DNA from: Margaritifera margaritifera
Lineage: Eukaryota > Mollusca > Bivalvia > Unionida > Margaritiferidae
DNA length: 64,000 bases
Direction: 5' to 3'
NCBI GenBank assembly: GCA_029931535.1
Contig: JAQPZY010001625.1
Coordinates: 4,069,501 to 4,133,500, forward strand
A program made the position numbers and the translations under genes. The notes under the pieces are model-generated. The model had not been told where the DNA came from. It made no database searches and worked only from the letters and a program-made list of their open reading frames with translations. Shown here piece after piece: positions 12,149 through 23,365 of the stretch (position 1 is its first letter; each line of letters starts with the position of its first letter).

Positions 12149-12231
12149 CAAATTGTATAGTGCCTAATGATGGAATCACTAAAGACTACTGGAAAGAGAT
12201 CCAAAGAAAACATCCCTCCAGAAAAGAAAAG
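12149..12231 (+). CDS. TROAP-like: TROAP-like gene, coding exon 1 (start codon, KEN box)
   Basis: The acceptor ttttcag ends at 12148 and the donor gtgatt begins at 12232. An in-frame TAG at 12158-12160 precedes tandem ATGs at 12167 and 12170; I take 12167 as the start. The exon supplies 21 codons (MMESLKTTGKRSKENIPPEK and one K) plus two bases of an Arg codon completed by the next exon. K13-E14-N15 followed by I-P-P is a KEN box, the APC/C-Cdh1 destruction signal of mitotic proteins. The remaining residues are basic and lack any membrane segment. Bases 12149-12166 are 5' UTR, so at least one non-coding exon must lie upstream. The frame is too short to be found by ORF scanning alone; the evidence is the splice-phase match with exon 2. 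Confidence 0.75.
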
Positions 12232-12244
12232 GTGATTTAACACA

Positions 12245-13080
12245 GATTACACATTTTATTTTTAAAAACAAGAAGCAAACACCGTGAATAAATTGCTGAC
12301 CATTCCTCAGGTTTAAAATATAATTGTTATATTAACTGTATGAATTTTTTGTATACTGTGAATCATTTTAAATTCACAGGGTAGCAAGTTTAATAGTTTT
12401 TATGGGCAAGCTAGCAAAATAGGGACCAAACAGATATTCAAAGCACACTGCAGTTAAAGCATCACTCATGTTTGTTTTAATACCAACAGTGCCCTGGTAC
12501 TGAGGAAAACAAGCATGTGTTAATTCATGATGAGAGACTGGAAATTTATTGATTATGATTTAATTCACATTCAGAATTTTGTGAACATGAAAGCTCTAAA
12601 CTAATGTAATGACTCTATCTGATGCTATAGTAATAAATGCAAAATTATTCATGGTTTGTGTCCTTCTTTACATTGCAAAACACATATAATTTCCATTTAT
12701 GATAACGAATACTTAATAAAACTGTATGCAATCCAATCAAATATGCAAACAACTGAGAAACATGAAATCATTAAAGTATAAGAAAATATAATGTCATTTA
12801 ATAGCAGCAATTACTTATCCTGACGCTATTGTTTAGCTATTCTATTTTGTGTCGAAAATCACCGTCCCTTTGATGTGAATACATCCTCCCACAGAGTGGA
12901 GAAAAGGTTAGTATGACCTTTGCACTTCAGTCTGTGTGTCACTTAGGCTTACCTGAACTGTCATCTTTTTTACGGATGCCATAATGTGTAGACATTTGCC
13001 TGAAACATCACCAGAGAAATTGTGCCTGTAGCAACTTACCGCATTAGCGGTCTCCATTCTGCAGTTCATAATTAAGTCTC
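12245..13080. other. Intron 1, unremarkable part
   Basis: AT-rich intronic sequence with no recognisable coding segment or transposon end. The 60-aa minus frame at 12908-13090 resembles nothing known to me. Confidence 0.5.
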
Positions 13081-13680
13081 GGTGTTGCACTATCCATTCC
13101 GTATTTTATTCCGTATGGTTACATTTCCCCCCTTTTAGAACTTAGTTCTTTAAGGGGCTTCCTAGGCTACCTTGCGTATTCCACCCCTTACGGGTGGGAA
13201 CACTCCCTTACTTTGTTGATATACAACTGAGTTGTGAGTAAGTCTCTGTGTTTTGAAAAAATAACAACAGGCCCTGCCTAACATAGAAGGCAGCGTATTC
13301 CTCTCTCTTCTTCAAAAAGTGACAATTGTCAGTACATTTTCACATATATTATTATTGTCAACACCACAAATTGCGTGGTCATTGCATATGTGTCTGCATG
13401 TTTCCCTAAAAAAATTCACAGCATGAAATATCTTACTTTTCAACAGGAAAAGGACAGGCTTATTCTATGAGGTCAAATCTATCATTTACCTCGTGCATAC
13501 AGTGTACTTAGTGCATACACAGTGGTGTATGTGGTACGCACTGCATACAACCAGGTGAGTTTAGCGTTACACAAAAAGTTGAGTTTAGCGTGACATTTAT
13601 TAAATATTGTCATTACTTTTCTTTTGCAGAATAATGTCAGGACAGTCTGTGAGGAAGTGTGGCCATATGACTGGATAAAG
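13081..13680. other. Sequence of mixed repeats upstream of the DIRS relic
   Basis: It holds a short palindrome, CACCCCTTACGGGTGG (13183-13198), in a locally GC-richer stretch, and a duplicated phrase 'gtgagtttagcgt.aca' at 13556 and 13579. It may be the untranslated leader of the DIRS element that follows, but I cannot prove that. Confidence 0.3.
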
Positions 13681-13689
13681 TGCTCCGAG

Positions 13690-15535
13690 TGCACACAAAA
13701 AAATTAATCAAAAGTTGCACACTTTGCAATTTATGGTCTTCTGGCACCTGGAATCTAGTTGATTCCAGACATACCTATCTTCAGATTTTTCTGGATTCTC
13801 ACTTAGGTCTTAGCATTTGGGACCAACTTCTTTGGCAGCCTGTGAGGCCCTCCAGTAGAAGGGACTGGACGTTGGATGAGTTGATCGCCTCCCCCCACAG
13901 GGAGGAGAAGACGAACACTTCATGTTCAAAACCGCATGTATGCCTCTGGTAGCAGGTTGCTCCCTCCTGTGAGGGAGATGGAGCACCGCGACAGCGGGTT
14001 GCGCCCTCCCGTTAGGGAGGTGGAGCACTGCAACAGCAGGTTGCACCCTTCTTTTAGGGAGGTAGAGCATCAAAACAGCGGGTTGCACCCTCCTGTTATG
14101 GGGTGGAGTGCTGCAACAGTGGGTTGCTCCCTCCCGTAAGGGAGGTAGAGCATCGCAACAGCAGGTTGCGCCCTGGTAGCATGTTGCTCCCTCCCAATCA
14201 GGAAGTGATGCACCGCTCCCATCTCTTCAGGTTGGTATGTACACCGCACCCTCCTGAGTGATATATCAGTTGAAGATGATGTCTTCTCCGATTATCACTT
14301 GTCGGCCTCAAGGTATGGGGACAGGGTACGGACCAAGTTCCCCCCTCTACCGTCCCATCCTGTGCAGGATTGGGAGTCTGCCCACCAGGCTCAGAATATG
14401 GATGGGGAATGGATCAGCATCCCTCCCCCTTATCCCAATGAATCCTTATGGGATCTGGGGCCCTCCACCTGAAGGCCCTTGGTCCACTATGTCCCAGTGG
14501 GTCACTGGACATTGCCCTCACAGTCGAGGTGATTCTGCAGCTCGTGTCCCGCCATCACTTCCTCACCAGGTGGCCTCAATGCGGAAGGCTAGAGGTGTCG
14601 CATCATCCAAGGTAGACAGGCAGTCTGGAACTCGCACTGAACTACCGGCTGTGGTGCAGAGTACTCCTATGCCCCCTCCACCATCGAGGGACATAGCGAT
14701 GCCCACCCACTCTCTGACTAGATGATGATGATGCCCTCTCTATTCACATTGACTGAAATGAGTTCAAGACAGAAGCAGCAGCACTGACACCTCTCAGGCC
14801 CACACGTTCCTCTCAGTTGGAAGAGGAGGAAGAGGTCTGGTCCTTTGATCAGGTTTACCACCTCTTACTCCCGGAATTGTGCTCCAAACCATTTGGCACA
14901 CAATCCAAAAAGATCCTTTCCATTATGGAAAAGATCTACGGGAAGCAAACACAACCAGACCTCTTGCTTCTCCCTCATTCCCCAACGATTGAGGAACTCT
15001 CACAGAGGTTTTGGCTAGGCAATGTCGAGGGTGGTTCGTCCCTCCCTCAACATTGAGACCCCTGGTCTCTTCTGCCAGTTACAGGGTACATTCCCCAAAG
15101 TGGTCTACCAAACCTCCCCAGTTGGATGCTGAGGCGGTGAGGCGGCCAAAGTGGACATTTCTACAGGACCCTGTGCTCACCTTCCAATAAAAATAATTGA
15201 AGCCATGGAGCAGAAAACCCAGTTACTCGTAACCATTGAGGGAAGAGGTGCACACCCTTCTGCAGAAAGGAGCAGTCGAGAGAGTCCTGAACGATCAGTC
15301 TTCCTCCTACTTTCAAATCTTCCTGGTCACCAAGAAAAGTGGGAAATTCAGATCATAATCGATCTCTCCCCACTCAACCAGTTCTTCTGGAGGAACCTAT
15401 CAAGATGGAGACAACCTCTTTGATCTGGAACACGCTTTGTCTGTCCGATTGGGCAGTCTCCATCGACCTTCAGGATGCCTATTTGCACATCCCAATTTTT
15501 CCTCCACACCACAAATATCTCCGGTTTTGACAATT
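13690..15535 (+). pseudogene. DIRS-type retrotransposon relic A: gag region and 5' half of reverse transcriptase
   Basis: From about 15230 broken frames read 'EEVHTLLQKGAVERVLNDQS', 'FLVTKKSGKF', 'IIDLSPLNQF' and 'WAVSIDLQDAYLHIPIFPPH' followed by 'HKYLRF'. This is the start of a DIRS-clade reverse transcriptase; the 'IDL.DAY' motif carries the first catalytic Asp. Upstream (14817-15056) a frame reads 'WSFDQVYHLLLPELCSKP', a gag-like segment, and 14258-14725 is proline-rich. A DIRS element also needs RNase H, methyltransferase-like and tyrosine-recombinase regions; none follow here, because RT stops at about 15535 shortly before a minisatellite. Frameshifts at about 15330-15420 and stops show it is dead. 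Confidence 0.75.
13955..14215. repeat. 42-bp hairpin minisatellite inside the DIRS gag region
   Basis: About six units of 42 bp, each built on 'ggttgc.ccctcc.gt.aggga' and 'ggtggagcactgcaaca'. Every unit is itself a hairpin, because gctccctcc pairs with ggaggtagagc around a 3-5 base loop. The 42-bp period is 14 codons, so frames stay open on both strands (plus PPVREVEH repeats; minus VLHLPNGRAQPAVA repeats). Confidence 0.85.
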
Positions 15536-15611
15536 CATTCTGGAACATGTCCACTGAACCTTTTAACCTTGGGGTCACACATTTTACAGCTATAGAATGA
15601 TTGTTGACTTG

Positions 15612-16252
15612 ACATGCAGGACCTGGCCTTCTTGTTAGTGAGCTCCACATGCAGGCCCTGGCCTTTGTGAGTTCAATATGCAGGCCCTGACCTTCTTGGT
15701 AGTAGGCTCCACATGCAGGCCATGTCCTTCTTAGTAGGCTCCATGCAGACCCTTGCATTCTTGTTAGGGGGCACAACATGCAGGCCATAGCCTTTCTTGA
15801 TGGACTTGACATGCAGGTCCTGGCCCTTTTTTTTGTTAGAGGGCTTGACATGCCTGCCCTGACCTTGTTAGTGGGCTTGATATGCAGGCCCTGTCCTTCT
15901 TGTTAGTAGGCTCAATATGTAAACCCTGGTCTTGTTAGTAGGCTCAACATGCAGGCCCAGGCCTTGTTGCTAGGCTCAACATGTATGCCCTGATCTTGTT
16001 AGTACACTTGACATGCATGCCCTTGTCGTCTTGTTAGTAGGCTAGACATACAGGCCCCTGGTATTCTTATTAGTAGACTTGACATGCAAGCCTTGACCAT
16101 CTTGTTAGTAGACTTGACATGCAAGCCCAGGCTTTCTTGTTAGTAGACTTGACATGCAAGCCCTGACCTTCTTGTTAGTAGACTTGACATGCAAGCTGTG
16201 GCCTTCTTGTTAGTAGACTTGACATGCAAGCCCTGGCCTTCTTGTTAGTTAT
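15612..16252. repeat. Minisatellite, unit about 36 bp ('gacttgacatgcaagccctgg' + 'ccttcttgttagta')
   Basis: Roughly seventeen units, irregular and degenerate at the left and nearly identical from about 16070 onward. This gradient suggests recent expansion at the right end. Single related copies occur at 39304-39336 and 48454-48486. It begins about 80 bp after the broken end of DIRS relic A. Confidence 0.9.
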
Positions 16253-16908
16253 AAATACTGTAAATCAGAATATTGTAGCATCATTAAAGTTTAGCAAATC
16301 TTTAATTTTTTGGACATACAATTTTAGCAAATTACTGATGGGAATTTTTTTAGCTCACCTGGCCATAAGCCACTGTAATATATTTATTTGTGTGATTTGT
16401 TTTATTTCAGTAAGTGCATTTGCTCGAACATTTTTATACTTAATATGTTGGTAGTGATATTAATTTTAAGATGCACTGTTGATCTAGGAATGACATCACA
16501 ACTTCCATCAGAGGCTGTTCATATTTACCCAAACAGGTTGTCCTTGGAACAAATGCAACTGCTGTGCATAATTTATTGCTCATTTAATTTTGACATGCAT
16601 ATTTATTTAGCTGTCAACAACATGTACATGTAATAAAAAAAATGGTTTGTGATTCATTCCCCTTAATGGTCTCTTGTTGTGCACACACGAACTCGGTGCA
16701 TGCTTCCCCCCACAAAGCAATGTAAAGAAGATGGATTCTTTGCAGTTCAGGTCCACTTATTTAATGAATTTATTTAAAAGTGGATGGTTGATCACTGCCC
16801 TTCAGACTTATTTGGAAAGCAAGTAAACACTGCTGGAACACAGAAGTAATTCAAATTTACAAATCTATGCTTTTTGAAAATAGATGTGTACATGCATACT
16901 GAAGAATA

Positions 16909-17127
16909 TTATACCACCATATCAAAGAAAAAGTAACTGTAACCTACTTTACATGCACCATTGATCATGTTTAGATGTGTATTTTAGACCCTGTTGCTAG
17001 TACAATCATCAGACTAGATATGAGCATACATCCTGAGAAATGCAGCATCACCATATCAGAGAAAAAGTCACTGTAACCTACTTTACATGCACCATTGATC
17101 ATGTTTAGATGAGTATTTTAGACCCTG
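16909..17127. repeat. Tandem duplication, unit about 133 bp
   Basis: The unit 'accatatcaaagaaaaagta' to 'gaccctgt' followed by 'catcagactagatatgagca' is repeated at about 16914, 17048 and, after an inserted element, 17752-17830. Bases 16255-16900 to its left hold a degenerate 'AGCTCACCTGGCCATAAG' repeat start (16351) and otherwise nothing I recognise. Confidence 0.8.
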
Positions 17128-17750
17128 TACAAAAGCGCGCAGCTTAAAACCCCCGACAAAAGCGCACCGACAAAACCTTAAGAGTAGAAGTAGACATGAA
17201 AAGTAACATAATTTCTAAGTTCCAAATATTATTTGAAGAGTCATTCTTCAAAGCTACTTGCGTACCTGAAACTGTATTAATAGCATACAAATATATTTAG
17301 GCCCAAACATTTGCAGTTATGGAACGAACCGAATCGCAGAAGCAGAAAGAACACATTTTACGTGATGGCTATCGGCTTCGTAAAGACAGAAATCACATTC
17401 TGATGTCTGGTACGAATCAGAATCTGCTTCTTCGTGAGGAACACGATCATTGTTCAGCTCAATCGTAGCCTGCATGCTTTAATTCCAACGCACGGCAATG
17501 TGTCAACAATGGAATATCTGCGCGGAATCGTGCATAACGTTGCAGCATATTGAGATGTTAATGAATAGATGATGTTATTTGATCTTTAAGGCCATATTGA
17601 GATACTAATTAATAAACGATGCTTAATGAGCTTTAATGCTGTATTTGTTAGTTTCTTTACTAGAGACAGAAAATGGTAATTGTTGTAGGCTTTCGTCTTT
17701 GCGCGATTATGTCGGCACGCTTTTGTCCTGCGCTCTTTTGTCGGGGTGCC
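17128..17750. mobile_element. Non-autonomous DNA transposon with GC-rich TIRs, inserted in the tandem repeat
   Basis: The left end reads ACAAAAGCGCGCAG, then GACAAAAGCGCACCGAC. The right end, read inward on the other strand, is GACAAAAGAGCGCAG followed by GACAAAAGCGTGCCGAC. The flanking 133-bp repeat has an uninterrupted sister copy to the left, which shows the insertion point between 'gaccctgt' and 'atcagactag' with about 13 bp lost or diverged. Inside is a FLYWCH-like coding relic. The TIR type and relic suggest a Mutator-like element, but a clean 9-bp target duplication is not visible. Confidence 0.65.
17319..17468 (+). pseudogene. FLYWCH-like zinc-finger relic (transposase-derived)
   Basis: A 49-codon frame reads 'KEHILRDGYRLRKDRNHI' and later 'EEHDHCSAQ'. 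In another frame the same DNA gives 'DVWY' at about 17400 and 'LIPTHGNVSTMEYLRG' downstream at about 17480-17530. FLYWCH domains have the order G-Y/F-x-F/Y-R...Y-W-x-C...C-x-A...H-x-H and are found in Mutator-like transposases. The pieces here follow that order with frameshifts. The call is tentative because the YWRC core is not intact. Confidence 0.4.
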
Positions 17751-17989
17751 ATCAGACTAGATATGAGCATACATCCTGAGAAATACAGCATCACCATAAC
17801 AAAGAAAAAGTAACCGTGACCTATTTAGTTTGTCTTCATCATCACTTAGTATTGATCATCTTGAGTATTAAGAAGTTCAAATTTCTTGTGTCTGAATAAA
17901 TATATGTACACAAGCTTCACTGTCTTCAGGCAACTGCATTTCTTGCCTCCATAGTGAGAAAGTAATAATTATTTGACCAATGATTTCAG

Positions 17990-18137
17990 GAGCAGTAAAA
18001 TTCCAGTATCGACCCACACTGAGGGCATCAGAAAGACTCCCAAAGTTCGCCCTGTCCCAGACTTTGCCAGTCTCCATGAGGAGTGGGATAACAAACTGAA
18101 AAAGGCAATTGCTGAATCAAAGAAACCTTGTACATCT
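17990..18137 (+). CDS. TROAP-like: TROAP-like gene, coding exon 2 (SKIPV and PDF..LH motifs)
   Basis: The acceptor gatttcag ends at 17989 and the donor gtgagt starts at 18138. The first base completes Arg22; 49 codons follow (residues 23-71). Residues 24-28 are SKIPV, a motif found near the N-terminus of vertebrate tastin. Residues 43-54 are PVPDFASLHEEW, and 66-70 are KKPCT. The pattern P-D-F-x-x-L-H-x-x-W, basic helix, K-K-x-C-T is shared by several microtubule/spindle proteins and is probably a short binding motif before a basic, helix-prone stretch. Thr38-Pro39 is a possible CDK site. The exon ends on a codon boundary and exon 3 begins on one. The sequence is not repetitive, unlike its surroundings. 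Confidence 0.75.
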
Positions 18138-18284
18138 GTGAGTAGACCAGTATTTTAACTAGGAAGAGCGGATAAAAAGAGCACATTTTTCCAATAGGGC
18201 ATTAATTTATGACAATTATGTATTTATTTTGTCATGACTTCAGGATATGCTGCTGATGGAGTTATTATTCTGAGATATCATCTT

Positions 18285-18610
18285 TTTATGCCCCACTGTG
18301 AATTTGGCATACAGTGTTTTCCATGACCATCCATCTGATTGGTTGAGTTTTGCATTAACATCTTTTGGTCTCACCATTGATGCAAAGGTGATACATTGGC
18401 ATCATTTTTGCAACTGCATTGTTGTTGATGTCAGCATATGTCAGTGTTAAGTTTTTGTCTGACCATTGAGGTATAATGTATCACCTTTCTGACAGCATTG
18501 TTGTTGATGTCAGCATATGTCAGTGTTAAATTTTTTTCTGACCAGTGAGGTATATGTATCACCTTTCTGACTGCATTGTTGCAGTAGTTGTTGTTGTTGG
18601 CATAAACCTT
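18285..18610. repeat. Tandem repeat, unit about 79 bp, in a 'TATGCCCC' element
   Basis: 'gcattgttgttgatgtcagc' plus 'atatgtcagtgttaa' recurs at 18415 and 18494, followed both times by 'tctgacca.tgaggtat' and 'tatcacctttctgac'. The block opens with 'tttatgccccactgtgaa' (18286), an opening common to dispersed mollusc repeats. Confidence 0.7.
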
Positions 18611-19121
18611 AAGTTTTTAAATCTACTGGTCCTACACTAGAAGAGCTTCTTCAAAGGCCTGACATATATTAGCAACCCAGTCAAATTATTTTAAGATGTT
18701 AAAAATTAATGAAACTTATTCCAAATTAAAAATGATATTAAAATTAAAAAGCTTAAAGAAACCTCTTCAGAACAGTTTAAATTATCAAGTTATCTCTGCT
18801 AGAACCAAAATTACAGTAACTTAAAGTAAAAAATTTTTTTATTCATTTTCAGAAGTTTTAGTCTTGTATAATGCCTGGTTTGTTTCGCTCGACAACAGAA
18901 TTAAAACCAACAATATTTTTCTTTAAAATGTGTTAACTTTATTTATTTTTAAAGATATTGGTGTGAAATTTGACATTCCTGTGTAAATTTTCCTGCTGAA
19001 TGCATTTTAGCTGTCAGATATATTGTATGTATATGTGGGAATGAGTTAACTAAGAAACATTATGTAACTAGATATATATATATAGTACATAGTTATATAT
19101 AAAGAAGAAGCTGCTGGTCTG

Positions 19122-19217
19122 GTCTCTTTTATGTATATCACACTGGTCTCTTTTATGTATATCACACTGGTCTCTTTTATGTATATCACACTGGTCTCTT
19201 TTATGTATATCACACTG
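19122..19217. repeat. 24-bp tandem repeat, four perfect units
   Basis: Four consecutive identical copies of a unit starting gtctcttttatgtatatcac and ending actg. No coding meaning. Confidence 0.95.
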
Positions 19218-19740
19218 CCTTGGGGTTTTTGCTAAAATTACTTCTTATGATGTCTAGTTGGTCTAAATGAAAATGGTGCCAATCTGACATCCAACATGGC
19301 TGCCATGTTGACCATCTTGAAATTATTGTTACCACTATTTATCCTGAACTGATGGTCATATCAGCAAGGGGTTTCACTAAAAGACTTCTTAAAATATGTA
19401 GATGGTCTGAAATGAAAAGGGTACTGATTTAATGTCCAGCATAGCTGTATTGCAGGCCTTCATTACAATCATGTTATAAAAACTTCTCCTGAATGGATGT
19501 TCATATCAACATAAAGTTTGCACTAAAAGAATTCTTATGGTATTTAGTTAGTCCTGAATGAAAATGGTGCAGTTATGAACTCTGAATATGGCAGTATTTA
19601 GCATGAAATTCTTATGACTGCTGCTCATGAACAGAGATGGTCATATCATCATTGGGTTTTCACCTACACACTGTGCTTTTTAGAATGACACTATGCCTCA
19701 GTTATTTACTCTGAAAATAAACAGACTTGTAAGACCAGTA
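19218..19740. repeat. Diverged tandem array, unit about 120 bp
   Basis: 'ggttttcactaaaa.acttcttatgatgt.tagttggtct.aatgaaaatggtgc' recurs at about 19214, 19360, 19510 and 19650 in degraded form. The rest of 18620-19120 is AT-rich with no gene seen. Confidence 0.55.
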
Positions 19741-20092
19741 TGAGTACCTCTTGAAGATAAAAAAAAGCAAAAAAGGTTTGGTGGGTGAGGTGCTAATGTC
19801 ATCAATGACAAACTTGGAAACATTGTACAATATATTTGTAGGCATTCTCATTACACAGGAAGTATTCATTACACAAAAACACCAGCTATCCTGTCAAAAA
19901 TTGCAATATACCGTGATCAGAAAAAAAAGTTTTTATGGAGTATGTGACATGGCTCTTATTCATGGTGTGTTTATTTTATATCTTGTTTCTGGTGTGTTTA
20001 TTTTATCTCCAGCTCTACAGCAGCTTTTAACTTTGTCACTGTAATATTTCCTATTGTACTCACCAAGTACATATACATCCTCTCATTAATTA

Positions 20093-20308
20093 CCGTATAT
20101 ACTTGCATATAATCCGATACCAACTGCAAACTGCATAGACCCAGATCTGCCATCGCATAATGCACCGGTAGATCAGGGTCTGTATAGTTGTAAGGACTAA
20201 TCAGTAGAACAAACAACACAGACCCTGATCTGCCAGCGCATTATGCGACAGCAGATCAGGGTCTATGTTGTTTGCATTTTGACTCTGCTTAAACGCGAGT
20301 ACAGATGG
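20093..20308 (+). mobile_element. Double-hairpin MITE, copy 2 (A then B)
   Basis: The left TIR CCGTATATACTTGCATATAA follows TA at 20091; the right end GAGTACAGATGG is followed by TA at 20309. Hairpins A (20124-20190) and B (20212-20276) are both present. The left arm of B and its 5' flank give a chance reading frame on the minus strand. Confidence 0.9.
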
Positions 20309-20311
20309 TAT

Positions 20312-21080
20312 TCATTCCATGTGAAAATGAGGCTGACCACAAGGTTGTGTATCAGGCAATATGACTGGTAAAGATAAACAGTGACAGCATTGTTTTCGTA
20401 AAGAAATTAAATGAAAAAATAATGCTTTCATGGAAGAGCTGTTGATTGCCAAAGTGGTGGTTATTGAATGGTTGTGCTTTGCAACTTTTCTTTTCTGATT
20501 TTCAAGTTGGGAAAGTAATGTTTTTCATTCAGCATGGTTGTACCATCGGTGTAAATCCCATGAACAACTGTTGTTAAATATTAAGATTTATAAGTTGCAT
20601 TGGGGTTTTTTTATGTAACAGATTGGCTTATGCCCAGAATATTTAGGCTTTGACACTTATTATTTAATGTTGCAGAAGAACAAGTGAAGTCATCTTTGGG
20701 GTTAGTGTACTTTAATGAGATAAATGCTTCCAAGTGCTTGTGGTAATGCCCTTTGATCTTAAAGTTCAGATTAGGCAAGGATATTTATCTGCCAAGTGTG
20801 TTTTAATCCCATTTGAATGTGATTTGCAATCGATTAAACCAGTGATTCAAGTTTTAAAAACAATTAAAACAGCCAGTTTAACTAATGAGGCATGTGGAAA
20901 ATGACATACTGTTTATAAAGATGCCAATTTTGCAGTTCAAGAAGGCAGAGGGGTGCTCTGAAGGGAGCAGAAGGGCGCATTGTGGGGACAGAGGGGTAGA
21001 GTTTTTGAGGGGCTGGAACACTACATTATCTTATACATCAGTAAAAGAAAGTATTCTGGCATAAAGACCTTTTAAATTTG
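20312..21080. other. Intron 2, no gene recognised
   Basis: AT-rich intronic sequence. A purine/GC-richer patch ('gaagggagcagaagggcg') at about 20957-20975 has no coding frame of note. Confidence 0.5.
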
Positions 21081-21540
21081 TACAGATAATGCCAATGTAC
21101 CATCTAATATGTCCAACATTACTAGAAAAGGAAATCCTTTTAAATCATAACTTCTTCTCAAAGAACAACATAATAGAATTGACCAAATTTGATAAAAAGC
21201 ATCCTGGCATGAAGGCCAGTTCAGTTTTTACAAATGATGCAAATCCAGTACAGTCATGGTTATTAAAAGTAGAAAATCTTTAATGATTTCTTCCCAAAAA
21301 AAACTCAGCAGAATTTGACCAGCTTCAACAGCAAGCATTCTGTACACAGGCTTTCCAATTTTACACAAATGATGCTGATCGTCCATCAAATATGGTAGAA
21401 GTTATTGTTAACTGAAAAACCTTCAAACAACCTTCTCATAACTTATCTTCAAAATTTTAAGAAATGTTGACAGAAAGCATCCTGCTAACCAAGTTTTTAT
21501 GGATTCAGATATTAAGCGGATGTCAGCCAGGTGAGCTATT
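21081..21540. repeat. 'CATCCTGGCAT' tandem-module repeat (three to four units)
   Basis: Units of roughly 130 bp share 'aactgctcagcagaatttgac', 'aaagcatcctggcat' and 'tttgtacaaatgatgc.aat'. The array ends with 'gccaggtgagct' at 21528-21539. Related arrays lie at 26185-27170 and 52270-53130. Such arrays begin with AGCTCACCTG and end with CAGGTGAGCT, so they look like one mobile element with short inverted ends. Confidence 0.7.
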
Positions 21541-21672
21541 TGAAGTCCAGTTGGGTCTCTTGTTCATCTCTGAAATATAATATTTCCATTAGTATTGGTT
21601 TCTCATTTACTGATTTGCTTGCATGCTTCACAAGTAAAATTGTTGATTAAGGAACTCTTATTTTATTTTCAG

Positions 21673-21767
21673 ACAGAGGAGTTTCATTTGACTACACCAG
21701 GAATCCGGTTTCACTCCAAATCTTCTAAAGATAAGCCAAATGATGATAAAAAAGAGACCAAGCCAAG
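21673..21767 (+). CDS. TROAP-like: TROAP-like gene, coding exon 3
   Basis: The acceptor ttattttcag ends at 21672 and the donor gtaaaa starts at 21768. It has 31 full codons (residues 72-102) plus two bases of Arg103. The peptide opens TEEFHLTTPGIRFHSKSS, containing a Thr-Pro (T79-P80), and ends in a highly charged Lys/Asp/Glu tail (DKPNDDKKETKP), so it is probably disordered. Both junction phases agree with exons 2 and 4. It lies 133 bp after the end of a tandem-module repeat. Confidence 0.7.
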
Positions 21768-21774
21768 GTAAAAC

Positions 21775-23360
21775 CCTGAGTACAGACACAAGTCCTTACT
21801 ACAAACAGGTGTCCAACAAAACATGGCAGAAAACTTAAAGAACGTATTGCCAAAAATTTGTCACACAAATTAGACAAGATAAACTTCAATCCCACTTAGG
21901 CAAATTCAATGAACTGAGACTGCAATTTAGCTCTTTAAATGGGCATCTCTATCTCTCTCCCAAATCTTTGTATACTTTGTTTTGATTTTAATAAAAGAGA
22001 GAGAGACACAAGTGACTCTATAACATTTGCAATATAATTTCAATTGAAAGTGAATATCACATTTAATCACATGTCCGTGTTATAATGATTAAGGAGAAAA
22101 TAATATGTATTGTCCAAAATTCTACTGTTCATGACCAAATACGGTAATGTTTATTGTGATTATGCCAGAAAAATCATGGAAAATGTTAGATTCATTAGCA
22201 AATTTATGTGTTTTTGGTAATAGGTCACAACCAAATTATATATTTCCATAGAATTATCTAGTCCTATTTACCAAAACTTTGTCCTCTGTAAACCTAAATT
22301 TTAACTTGTCTATCAAAATTTCAGTTATTTAAATAATTCATAATTTCTTCATAACCTAGTCCTTAGTAAAACCATTATTGTGTAACTCCCCACATTTGTA
22401 ATTATAATATGTAAAGTATAATTTAAAGCTGAATCAAATTTATGTTCTGTTCAAAACTAGATAATAAAGTTAACACAAATCATAACCTTTGGTGAAATTC
22501 TTGACATCAGTGACAACAAAATAATACCTATATCTCTATTTCTGTAACAGAAAAGGCAAGAAAAAACAGTGTCACTTCTTATTGGAGTGAACTCTCAGTT
22601 ATTTGTAAAGGAAGTTATGTAACAAAGAAATTTTTGGAACAGTCTTTTGTCAATTTCTTAGTTACATATCTTCAGAATTTTCACAATTAACGCATCAATT
22701 GAGCCCTTCGGCAAACAGGAGATTATCACACCCTGTAAATGTATGTGATTATTTTCAAGCTGCCATGGCCACAGTCGTATATCCACTTCCATTGGCTTAT
22801 AGAGAAAAGTGACTTTATGATATATTTCATGTTTTTGTATTTTACCTGTCAATGATAGGCATACGTTACATGTTTGGGTAGAGAAAGGTATTTTCTTTAG
22901 TGACAGTTTATTTATTAACAAAAATTGCCATACAAAACCCACTAGTAGCTGCTGATAATGGCTTTTTCAATACACATAAACATGTACCAATGTACAGATT
23001 GTTTGGCAGTTTATTGTGGCTTCTGAAGGTTTGAACCCTAACTAATACTAGGAAGATGCTTGTAAACGAATTTCTTAACAAAACATCTGACTGGACAACC
23101 ATGTTGGGCAGCCTGAGCAAAACCTATCAATACTTGTGTTATAAAACAATGATGTTGTTATTATGCATTCCTGATGCATTTAAATATCATAGTCTTTCTG
23201 TGTTCCATTAATTTAGTTTGGATATAGTCACACCAGAATGTCCATATTTTTAATAGCAAATTACCTTTGCAAACATCGCAAACACAAATCGGTATTGTGG
23301 CTATGCTGAAATGGCAACTAGCAAAATGAAAAATTAAATATAAAAGTATTATTTTACTCC
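21775..23360. other. Intron 3, first part, no gene recognised
   Basis: AT-rich sequence. The minus frames at 22658-22942 and 22908-23120 are under 95 aa, lack start context or splice partners and match no family I know. No transposon ends were identified. Confidence 0.45.
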
Positions 23361-23365
23361 TCTTT

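Noticed and set aside
15612..16252. Regularly spaced repeats considered as a CRISPR array
   Set aside because: Units are head-to-tail without unique spacers, in an intron of a eukaryotic gene; a minisatellite explains them. The same applies to 43.4, 50.7, 51.8 and 58.7 kb.
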